This document shows positions 54,915-64,000 of a stretch of DNA of 64,000 nt, piece after piece. The position numbers and the translations under genes were made by a program. The number at the start of each line of letters is the position of its first letter. Position 1 is the first letter of the stretch. This stretch comes from Bombardia bombarda (taxonomy: Eukaryota > Ascomycota > Sordariomycetes > Sordariales > Lasiosphaeriaceae), in the NCBI GenBank assembly GCA_030512295.1, contig JAULSR010000007.1, forward strand, positions 1,140,501-1,204,500. Direction: 5' to 3'. The notes beneath the pieces are model-generated. The model was given only the letters and a program-made list of their open reading frames with translations, made no database searches and was not told the DNA's origin.

Positions 54915-57077
54915 TCAACACCCCACCACTTTCACTCCCCCCACCACCCATCCTCCTCCCCCCCATACCCATCTCCCTCCCATCACCCCCTTCGCCTCCC
55001 TCCTCTTCTCCCCGAACCCACCCGCAACCTCCTCAAACCTCTCCCTCGCCTCCTCGTCCAGCCCGTGGAACAGCACAGCCAGCACGCTCGTCTTCCACAA
55101 ACTGACCCCGCTCCTCCGCGTCATCCACACCGCCACCGCCAAGAACACCGCCGCCAGCACGACCGCCAGCACCGGCACCGCGACGAACCCCCAGCGCACA
55201 TTGACAAAGCTCTCGCTGTGCCAGGCCGTCCCGTTGACCGTCAGCTTGGCCGTGGGCGGGCCGTAGCTGCGCATGCTGACCGTCATGGAAATAGCCAGGT
55301 CGCGCATGAGCATCTCGATGCCGCCAATCTCGTTGTTGGCCGTGGGGTTGGAGAGGTATTCGTAGTAGTTCCAGTAGAACGCCTGCACGATGTCGGTGTC
55401 GAAGAAGGTGGTGCCGCTCGAGATGCCGACTGTCAGGTTCACGACGACGTGGGCCGTGGTGGTCGTGGTCTCGATGGTGCGGTTGATGAATTCGGCGTTG
55501 CGCGAGGCGGCGCCGATGCGGAACAGGGATGAGAACCACGACTGCACGGCCAGGATGACGTCCATGGAGAGGGCGTAGGACGCGTTGGTGGCGGGGCTGG
55601 TGATGACGACGGGCTGGAGCCCTCCATCGCTGGATGGTGGTGGAGGGGTGGACGAGGGTATGGTGTCGTTGGTGATCTGGCTTATGATTGTCTCGTTAAG
55701 GTCGCCGTTGGTGACGGTGGAGTTCAGGGTTTGGATGCACGCCGTCAAGGAGCACTGCTTCGCCCAGGGCTGTAACACGCCGGGCCGGTCAGATTGAGAC
55801 TCGGTCCCCATGAAGACGAGCTTCATCAGGGTTGAGTATGACATGTCGCCGAGTCTTTGGGGGAACTGTCGTCTGAGTTAGTATGTGTTGATGTCGGGCA
55901 AGGATACAGACGATGATAAAACACGAACCATCGAAGTCATGCTGAATACCTCAGCGCTCGAGTTCAGCTTCGCTCCCGAGGGCACCTGCCAGCCGCAGCT
56001 CGCCCTTTTCTCAGCTGTGGCCGTCCCATTGGCACAATAAGGGGTAATATACTCGGTCATATCAATGCACGAGTAGCACACCGCCAACGTCTCGAACGGC
56101 TCCCAGGTGCAATTGCCCGTCTGGCAAGCCACAGGCAGACTCGTCCACGGCTTGTTATTTTCGGCAAACAGCCCATTATACACGGCCGACTTGAGCGGCA
56201 GGATCGGCACAAACGCCGCCCGCTCGTCTATGCTCTTCAGCGCTAGCCCATACGACGCGGCGCGGTAGTTTGTGGCGCCTACTGGCGACGACACGGTGCG
56301 CGTGGGATAGGTGGCCATCTGCTGCGCGAACGGGTTGAGCAGCAGCGCGATGATCATGATGACGGCGCCAAACGAGCCCGACATGCCCCCGCGCAGGCGA
56401 AACAGCATGCGGATGGCGCCCAGCGCGCCGCGGCTGGCGTCGTCGTAGACTTCCATGTCGGAGAGGGGCGCGTGGCCCTGCTTGAAGCGGATCCATTTCA
56501 GCTGGCCGAGGCCGCTTGACAGAGGGACGCTCATGCTCGCTGTAGCGACCGTGGCCAGGATGGCGATGACGGCGTTGATGGTGATGGAGTAGGGCCAGGA
56601 CGGGAGGGGCTTGCCGTTGTAGTAGGCCAGCACGGCGATGATGGACGCCACGGCAGCAAAAGCCACGACCATGCTGACCAGTTCGTAGGTCCAGGAGCCC
56701 GACTGGGAGAAGACGGAGTCGGCGCTTCGGCGTGTCTTTTGCGACGAGCCGTCGGTTATGTTGTCTGATGATTTGTTCTCCCAGGCCAGTGGGGAGACGG
56801 TTACGGCCGGGTCTTGGAGCTGCTGCTTCTCCTGCTGTTTGTATGGGAGCTCGGGCTGTTGCTGCTGCTGTTGGTGAACATGTTGGGTCTCGGGAAATTG
56901 GAACTGGAACTGAAACTGTGGTGTTTCGTGCGGCTGGGTAACGCTGGAGTCCATGTTGATGAAGTGGTATGGCCCGCGGATGCCAGCATCTCCGGCCTCA
57001 ACTCCGTGTCCCTCGTCGGCGGCGACGATGGTATCGTCGCTTGCCACCCGGGCGTGGCGGACCTGCTTGTACGACAT
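54915..57077 (-). CDS. DUF3176-family membrane protein
   Basis: Exons 57077-55929 and 55865-54915 (63-nt intron, GTTCGT...GACAG, phase 0) give 699 residues. The first 125 residues are disordered and Gln-rich, with FQFQFQF and a Q6 run. Membrane segments are visible at about 130-153, 164-190 and 233-253, and one near the C-terminus (WGFVAVPVLAVVLAAVFLAVAVWM). Between the third and last segments lies a large loop, predicted extracytoplasmic, with cysteines (CQTGNCTWEPFETLAVCYSC, YCANG) and many N-glycosylation sites. This CTWEPF/YETLAVC layout is typical of the fungal DUF3176 family, whose function is unknown. The C-terminal tail is Gly/Trp/Val-rich. Confidence 0.85.
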
Positions 57078-58478
57078 GGCTTGGTGCGGTAGTACGCTCG
57101 CAGTGGAGAAGTGTAATGCCTCGAATGAAAGAGAGAAAAAACCTCACAACTTTGGGGGAGCCCCAGGGAAGCCGGATACTATATGTTATATCATGTCAGT
57201 ATGTATACTTGACCAGGCTGGTGGCGACAGGTGCCATTGACATTGATTGCACAATATCCCTACACACCTAATTCTCCGCATTTCCATTTTTAACTTGTTC
57301 GTTCTGCTGATCTGTACTGCATGTGTAGTCTCCTGCCCCATGTGGTGCCATGCTCCACGCTCCTCGCGGAGGGAGCCATCAGTCACTGATTGGCGTCGCC
57401 GAATTCGTGAAGGGTTCGCATGGTGGTGACGGCTACGATTCGTGCACGCAGCCAGGTGCCACACTTCGGCAGCTTCCAAGACTTTCCAGGCCTTGATTAT
57501 GCAGTGCCATGCTCCAGGGCTGAGGACAGCTCCGACCACGAGTGCTGAGAGGTGGGAATATTGGCTGATAGTGAGTCGGGTCCGACCACCCAGATTTGCG
57601 CATTTCTTGACTATCGTCGCCCCCAACCTCCATCCTTTACTACCGGCGTGGTATCTTCAATCATGGTTGAGTCTCGGGGCGGGTGGCCACCATGCCGCAA
57701 CGGTTAGGTCGCTGCATAGGTCGCATGGAGTCGGTATCGCATCCCCAGAACCCAACCCAGCACCCATTGTCCGGGATAGAGAAGCCCAGAAGCCGTCCTT
57801 GGTCAAAGCTGGCCAAGCTCTGCCCCAGACGTGCATATTGCCATGCTCAGCTTGTCAGATTTTAAGCTGCATTGGTTGGTGCAGCGAACTGAATCCTGAA
57901 ACATAACGTTTGTGGTCCCACAAGTGTCGCAACATAGTGCAGGCATTGGAAAGCCTTGCGCGAAACACAACCACTGGTCTGGTGATTGGACTGTCTCGAT
58001 TTTTTCTGGAAATCCCGATTGCAGGTTCGGTGCCGGGCAATGGAGGGGTGAGGAGGGGAAGTGGCTCAGTTCGAGATGAGCGAGTTGAAAGTCGCGGCTG
58101 CCTTCCACGACAGACCACCAAGTCCCCGAGGGATGCACAGCTGTGCCTGCCTTCCTTGGCGAGAAACACAGTCTGCCCCGTCATTAGCACGACAGACCGG
58201 AACTGCTGTCGATCCTGGCATGTTGGTGCACAGTTCTCTCAAGGGACAAAAGTCCCCCGTCGCGGCTCTGCTCTTGTGCATTGCATTGAATGGGCAGTTT
58301 TGGTGGCCCGGGAACCACTGGAGTAAGGTAACACAGCCTGGAAAAAGAAAAGAAAGCGTGCAGTTTATCGAAGGCACATAAAAACCCCAAGGGAACACAA
58401 AACAGCTGGATCGTTTTGCCCAATCATAGGAATGAAAAGTAAACGATTTCACCATCCAATAGCAACGATGTTAAATCA
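57078..58478. other. spacer between the DUF3176 gene and tRNA-Thr
   Basis: About 1.4 kb. Several overlapping 60-150 codon frames exist on both strands in the same place (57186-57906, 57803-58455); none has splice logic or motifs. It holds the DUF3176 promoter. No RNA gene other than tRNA-Thr at its end. Confidence 0.45.
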
Positions 58479-58576
58479 GCCTTTATAGCTCAGTGGTAGA
58501 GCGCGTCACTCGTAAGAAGTAAATTCTCCAGTTATGCGATATGACGAGGTCCACGGTTCAATCCCGTGTGGAGGCA
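58479..58576 (+). tRNA. tRNA-Thr(CGT) with 26-nt intron
   Basis: The acceptor stem GCCTTTA pairs with TGGAGGC (58569-58575), discriminator A58576. The D stem is GCTC/GAGC, the anticodon stem CGTCA/TGACG, anticodon CGT at 58511-58513, and an intron at 58515-58540 after A37. The T stem is CACGG/CCGTG with loop TTCAATC. The genome happens to continue with CCA after the discriminator. Confidence 0.93.
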
Positions 58577-60883
58577 CCACTTATCTTTTGCCGCGTAATG
58601 CCGTTTAATTTGCAATTATCTTCGCTTCTTGCTTTTCTAGTAGTCTATTGTTCAATTAGTACCCAGCACCTTTTTTTTCCAAATTAGATCAATCAAGCAC
58701 GCATTACGAGGACGTAAGCCATAGCTATATTGACTTTAAATTTTGACCTTTTGCTTTTGGCCTTTCAAACCATGAGCTGTTTTATTTCATCTGTCAAACA
58801 AAAACCCAAACCAGTGAGTGCACATGAATGATTTAAGATTTCAATGAGAGGAGATTTTGAACGCCGGCTTTTTGTCAGTGGTGTAATCGAAGACTTATTT
58901 GACATTTCTGTTCTGTCCTTTTATGGCCGACTTTCGCTCAATAAAACCTATCAGCTGACTGACTGTTTCAGTTTCTCGGTTCATCAGATCATATGGATGG
59001 ATGACTATACGTGGATGTTGAGTTCACGTCACATGCTCAGGTATGTTTATATGCTAACTTGAAGCTTCGGGTGTTTATCATAGTTTGGTACATGTTGAGT
59101 GCATTTTATCACTAAGTTTCATACCTTGTAACGCTAGCAACTCCATGTGAGTGAAGTTGAGGATTTCGCATTTGCAGAGTAGTAGCATCCAAACCTGTGA
59201 AGAGCATGTGTATCCAAGCAACGGCTAGAATAGTCAATTTCACATCTCTTCAGCTGTAATAAAAGAACGGTCTCTTCCCTCACCCACTTATTATTCTTTC
59301 AGTCATCATACGCAATTGTCCTCCACACGTCCCGTCTCCCTTGACGAATTTACAGCGTAAAAACATGTCATCATGGTACGTGGACCACGATTGTGTAAGT
59401 CACATCGAAGGAGTCAAAATTGAAATGTTTTATTTGTTTGACAAAGACATTTTTTCCAACCAACTTCGCATGCTCCTCTTGTGATAATTCCAGTAACTGC
59501 TACCAAGCAGGGAGCATAGCCATGGCCATGTTTCTGTCTGTAGCGACACCGATACAGTCTCTACAGGGTTGATCTAGCTAAGATACTTCGTTGACAAACT
59601 TTTGACATCCTTCTTCAAGGTTAACGTTGGAAACACGATCACAATGCGCATCGCTGGATGGCTCTCCAAGACAATATTCTAACCCTGCCTCAACTGTTAA
59701 CTTGGAGGGTATATCCTCGAAGCATGTCGCGTCTTGTACAAGCATAGGGGAATATCACAAAACGGGCACGCATTCACGGTATCAAGCACAGCTCAAATAA
59801 AATATAACAGCCGCAAATACTTTCATTGGTTTCACCTTCCAGCAAGGGAAGTTCATCAACCAACGACTATTTACAGCTTTAACCAGTCGCGATGCCGCCA
59901 AATACTGTTACCACCTTCCCCAGCACAACCCGAGACATCCCAAACAACTTGTGTCCCTAGAGGGAAGTGCGGCGGTGAGGTTAAATATACAACTGCAACC
60001 AAACCGACACTCCGAATAAAACCCATTCTGATGTATATGCGGTAACCACCTCCCTCCAATGAATGTAAAGCAATGAGCGCTGATATCTTCCTTCTCAACA
60101 GTGTGCCTAGCGGCGCGTCCATGGCAACCTGGTATTTACTGCGAATCCCATGGTTGGAATTCGAATATCTCCAAGTCACTATTTACACTTCCTTCACCGT
60201 TCAACTGTCGCATAACTTCGAGAAAAAAAGGGGACCAAGAACACATGCCGATGCCATTAGCCCAAAATAGGCCAAATAAACGAAGTCCGTCCAGACGCCA
60301 GTCCAATCCGATCCATATCCATCCGAACAATGGTGAATCAAAAAGAAAAAAAGAGCAGTAAACATGTGTCCTTCCATATCAAGTATCCTCATGCTCGGGG
60401 TCATTTGTCATTTCGTAGTAAACGCCGGGTACCGAATTTACACGCAAAGGAGCACGCTCGAGATCCAAACAAACAGGTCGATCGACATAAATGCCCCCAA
60501 ACTATACCGTAAATTTCGTCGCAGCTGGGGGTATCCGTATCGAAGACGTCCAAGTTTCCAATGATGTCTCTACCGCGCCGTGAACATGATGGGAAGAAGC
60601 AAAAGTTGAAGATAGATGTTGCTTCCCTAAGAAAAATAAGAAGCGCAAGTTATTGCGCCAATCGGAAGATGAACTGGGACATGTAAAAAGAAAAAGATTT
60701 TTGCTAAGGAGACGTAACTCTTTTTCCATTCCATCGTTTTGTCCAGAAGAGATGAGCCGATGACCAGAGAACCTAGGCGCCGCATAGCAAGTCGTATGAG
60801 GGTCGTAGCAGAATGAACCAGGGTGGCAGCGAATATGATGCAAAAGTCCAAGAAAGCGATAACAGGGCGAGACAACCGAGACC
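58577..60883. other. 2.3-kb AT-rich spacer
   Basis: From tRNA-Thr to the 3' end of the zinc-knuckle gene. The region is AT-rich and no frame has protein-like features. The last several hundred bases are likely the 3' UTR of the zinc-knuckle gene. No repeats or RNA genes recognised. Confidence 0.5.
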
Positions 60884-61735
60884 TTAGGCGATGGGAGCAG
60901 CGGGAGCAGCGGCCGGGGCGACAATGGGCTGCTGGGGGGCGGTCAGATCACCTTGGGTGGTCTCGCCATTGGTGTTGTTCCTCTGGGGGCAGTCGCGAGA
61001 GATATGTCCGGCCTCGCCGCATCCGTAGCAAGACTTGCCGGCAGTGTTGAGAGGGCCGCCGTTCGGAGCGGTGCAGTCGCGCGAGATGTGTCCAAGCTTG
61101 CCGCAGGCATAGCACTTCATTGACTGAGCCTGGCAGTCGCGGGCGAAGTGGTTGGGTCCACCGCACTTGTAGCAAGTAGCCGGGCGAGGTCCTCCAACGA
61201 AACCTCCACGTCCACCAAAGCCTCCGAATCCACCACGGCCAACCGGGGCGCCACGGCCCATTGCGCCATTGGCAGGGTTGGGGCAACCGCGCTGTAGAGG
61301 TTCAACGGTCAGACACCATTAAAGAGTTAGGAGAGTGAAAGCAATCATACAATAAAGTGACCGGGCTGGCCACAGTTGTAGCAACGACCAGTAGAACCAG
61401 CGCCGCTCAGGCGAAGAGTTGGGCAATCGGCCTGGACATGTCCCAATCCCTGGCAGTGGTAGCACTGCTTTGCCTCGGTGGTCCGAGGCAGGGGGCATTC
61501 GCTAGATTCGTGGTCTTTGGTTGACATAGTTAGTGACCGGGAATTCGAGGATGGTAGGTGGAGTAATACTTACTCGGCTGCTTGCCTACAATAAAGTGTC
61601 AGTGTCATCATTCTGTGGTTGAAAAATGCAAGTGTGCTCACAGTTGTAGCAAAGCCTATGAGGCGAGGAGCAGGCTTCGGCGTGGTGGCCAAGCTCACCA
61701 CACTTGTAGCACGCACGGCGAGAGAGCGACGACAT
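60884..61735 (-). CDS. GIS2: CCHC zinc-knuckle protein, GIS2/Byr3/CNBP type
   Basis: Exons 61735-61642, 61585-61574, 61514-61351 and 61291-60884 give 225 residues. Exon 2 is a 12-nt microexon that contributes C-K-Q-P to knuckle 2; the flanking donors and acceptors (GTGAGC/TTGTAG and GTAAGT/CCAAAG) are good. The protein has seven CX2CX4HX4C knuckles: CYKCGELGHHAEAC, CYNCKQPNHESSEC, CYHCQGLGHVQADC, CYNCGQPGHFIRGC, then an Arg/Gly-rich linker (GRGGFGGFGGRGG), then CYKCGGPNHFARDC, CYACGKLGHISRDC and CYGCGEAGHISRDC. The C-terminus is Ala/Pro/Gln-rich. Members bind single-stranded nucleic acid and associate with translating mRNAs and stress granules. The RGG box between knuckles 4 and 5 adds RNA affinity and is a methylation candidate. 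Confidence 0.95.
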
Positions 61736-64000
61736 ATTTGCGGAACTAGTGAATCTATCATTCTTTGATGTTAGATCCATGACTTCTGAGCAGAGACCCT
61801 GTTCGGTCTGTATCACGCCTTCCAACATCCACCCCGTTCGCAGTAGTTAAGGAGCGTTTTGGCACTTGGCTGGGACAAAGAAAGTCGAGGACTGATAGCC
61901 AAGTGATGGTTCGTCCAGAAGCTTTCGTGGCGGAACTGAAATTGGTCCATGTTGAAGCCTCGGCCTTATACGCCAGAGGCGGAATTTGAGGGATACTGGT
62001 CCATCATCTTTCGACACCAGCCTGCCGTTATTGGCGTAAATAGCTCGAGAAGCCGACTTTTAAGTAGATATGTTTCGTTCGGCCCGGGCGGTAGGTCGGT
62101 AATAGGCTTTGGGCCGAAGGACAAGCTCGATTGGTTTGATGAAATGTCGCCGTTATCGAAAGGTGGCAATGGTGCCATCCTTGTAGTCTGAGGCTGAAGA
62201 TGCTGAGATTGGCGTAGGTGAAGGTTTGCAGTAAGGCAGCCAAGTCTAAGCAACGAAACATGTGCATCGAGCCCCTCCGGTCTTGGCTTTACGTCTTCGT
62301 TCAGGTCTCAAGCCCATGATCCATCCATCCTCTTCGTCGAGTTCGAGTTCGGGTCCAGGTACCAGAGTCCAGGTCCAGGTCCAGGTCCATATTCTGAGTT
62401 GGGTCCAGGAATGTTGCCAAGGGCCAGGTTCGCACGTCGAGCGCAAGGGAATCGTGTGGCCAAGCAAGGTGAGGGTTGGGATGACGGGGAATAGAGGTCT
62501 GGATTTGACTCCAAGGACAGCATGTGTTGCGCAATTTGAACTGACCTTTTGTAAAACAAATTCGTAACTCGTCCGATTTTTTCAAGCATCGACTCCAAAC
62601 TTTCAATCTTCGAACTTCGTCTTCTTCGTCCAGCAACCAGCAACCCGTCGACTTCGTCTTCCTACTTCTCCAACAACAACCAAAAATAAGTTTACCGGGT
62701 GAGGCGATTCAAAGAGCGATGCTGGGAGAAAGGGAGAAGGGAAGAGGAGGCGGAAGGGACGGGACAAGTAGGACGGGGAAGGAAGGGAGAGCGCTAGCTG
62801 CTAGCAAGAGAGTCCGCGCGGGCGAGCCACAAAAAGAGGATGTGACAAGTGCGCGACTTGTGGTCACGCCAGACCTCCTCCGTCACTCCTGCCGTTTGTT
62901 GGCCATCCGTGGCCGAGGCAAGGGGGATTGGCACTAGCCCATTCGCGAAAATGAAGTACCTTGCAGGTAGCTCTGGACGCGGCTTCCACTTTTCGGCTAG
63001 CAGGGCAGGCGGCGTGCTGACGGCCCTTGCTTCCCTAGTTGGTCTGGCTGGCTTTAACAGGCCCGAGGCAGGCTCGAGGCAGCGCCCTTTGTTCCCCCCT
63101 CGCGCCTTCCCCTCCTACCATCCAGCTAGGGCTCAAGCTCGAGGGCAGTGGAGACGATGGTAGGTCCTTCGATTGGATCCATGGATGCCTAGATTGGAGA
63201 GGGCAGCATCGCCCAGCAGAAGCTTGCGCACAGCATCCATCGCCTCCATCTTTTTGCCCAGCATAGCATCGCTCGCCATTCCCGCCATGTGCCTGCCCAC
63301 TGACGGAACATCTTGAGCTCGCAAACACGCTAAAAAAATCTCAAGAGCCTTGGCGAGCCCCAGGATGTCCACTCTTGGCTACGCGCCGCCACTCACACAC
63401 ATCTGTAACTTCCCAATCTCAACTCGAGTGACGGAGGCGACCAGCTGGAGGGTGGAGGTGGTCCCTGAAAGAGCTTGTGCGCCTGACTCGAGCTCGGAAA
63501 TATTGAGTGCACCGATCTGGAGACAGAGCCAGCTTAATATGTCGCCAGCTTAATATGTCGTGCCCAGCTTGACGGGAAGTCGGAATGAGGGAAATCCTGG
63601 GGCTGTAGCTTCCCGGGCGTGCTGGAGTTACATCTGTCAGCTCCCGTCCCCTTTTCCGCGCGCGCGCGCACTCAAGCAACACTCGGAGACTCGGCGTTTG
63701 CTGCTTGCTCTCTCGTGGTGCTGCTCTAGCTAGCCAGCCAGTACTCGAGACCAAGGATGCGCCAACACGCGCCCGCCAGGATACCTAGCCCTGAAGCGCT
63801 CTGGCTTCATCTCAAGTTGCGGCGCAAACCTTCTTGTCCCTCCTCGGTCCAAATGGCAAGCATCGGATAGCTCTCTCCTGGTGCTGTTCAAGCTCGAGCA
63901 TCGGGACTATTTCCCATTCGCCGTTTAGACCACACCGCTTCTGGCGATATTCTGGCAGCCGATGGCGGGGCAGCTGATCTGAGCTTCTCGGCCTGGCCCT
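61736..64000. other. upstream region of the zinc-knuckle gene to window end
   Basis: About 2.3 kb. The first part must contain the GIS2-type promoter and leader. Imperfect GGTCCA repeats lie at 62350-62390, a CGCGCGCGCG tract near 63657-63668, and long GGAAGG-type purine tracts at 62730-62800. Short frames on both strands look random; a gene running past the window end cannot be excluded. Confidence 0.4.
62369..62386. repeat. (CCAGGT)3 with imperfect flanking copies
   Basis: Three perfect CCAGGT units with further GTCCAGG-type copies from 62352 and at 62403. Confidence 0.8.

Noticed and set aside
57186..58455. Overlapping 100-150 codon frames on both strands
   Set aside because: Mutually overlapping, motif-less and without splice sites; compatible with chance in stop-poor spacer.

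Overview
The window reads as nuclear DNA of a filamentous ascomycete, most likely a Sordariomycete. Genes are separated by 0.5-2 kb and broken by short GT-AG introns (mostly 50-130 nt) with CTAAC/CTGAC-like branch sites. There are two dispersed single-copy 5S rRNA genes of the Neurospora type, intron-bearing tRNA genes, and typical Pezizomycotina families (GH125 mannosidase, DUF3176 membrane protein, an eL19-SHMT-GCN1-type housekeeping set). Nothing is viral, plasmid-like or prokaryotic in organisation. One intron-less kinase looks close to a bacterial family.

Layout. 1-3.2 kb: 3' part of a HAD-type (CECR5-like) phosphatase facing a secreted GH125 alpha-mannosidase. 3.8-4.9 kb: tRNA-Ser(GCT), tRNA-Met(CAT) and a 5S rRNA gene. 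5.6-13.5 kb: a tandem array of four plus-strand paralogues (called A-D here). They share a 10-12-cysteine ectodomain, a Ser/Thr-rich stalk, one transmembrane segment and a short cytoplasmic tail. Every copy has an intron at the same place in phase 1, and three of the four copies carry an anomaly (frame change, mutated splice donor, early stop). 14.2-20.2 kb: CPC2/RACK1 with a U24-like snoRNA in its last intron, TAF8, and an intron-less LRR-protein kinase. 20.2-26.1 kb: a gene-poor stretch with simple repeats. 26.1-29.5 kb: a three-domain fusion (isochorismatase-like, AlkB-like dioxygenase, GST-like) that cannot be read in one frame. 30.1 kb: second 5S gene. 31.4-45.6 kb: SHMT, ribosomal protein eL19 and the 2.7k-residue GCN1, all on the minus strand. 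46.3-50.9 kb: a DHX29/57-type DExH helicase divergent from GCN1. 51.8-54.4 kb: small secreted proteins, one with a crystallin-like pattern. 54.9-57.1 kb: DUF3176 membrane protein. 58.5 kb: tRNA-Thr(CGT). 60.9-61.7 kb: a seven-zinc-knuckle GIS2/CNBP-type protein with a 12-nt microexon.

Many of the conserved genes act in translation or its control: CPC2, GCN1, eL19, the DExH helicase, GIS2, the U24-like snoRNA, three tRNAs and two 5S genes. The accessory signals of most interest are the degenerating cysteine-rich receptor-like array and the broken three-domain fusion gene. All exon boundaries were worked out by eye from frame continuity, splice consensus and family knowledge; none is supported by transcripts.
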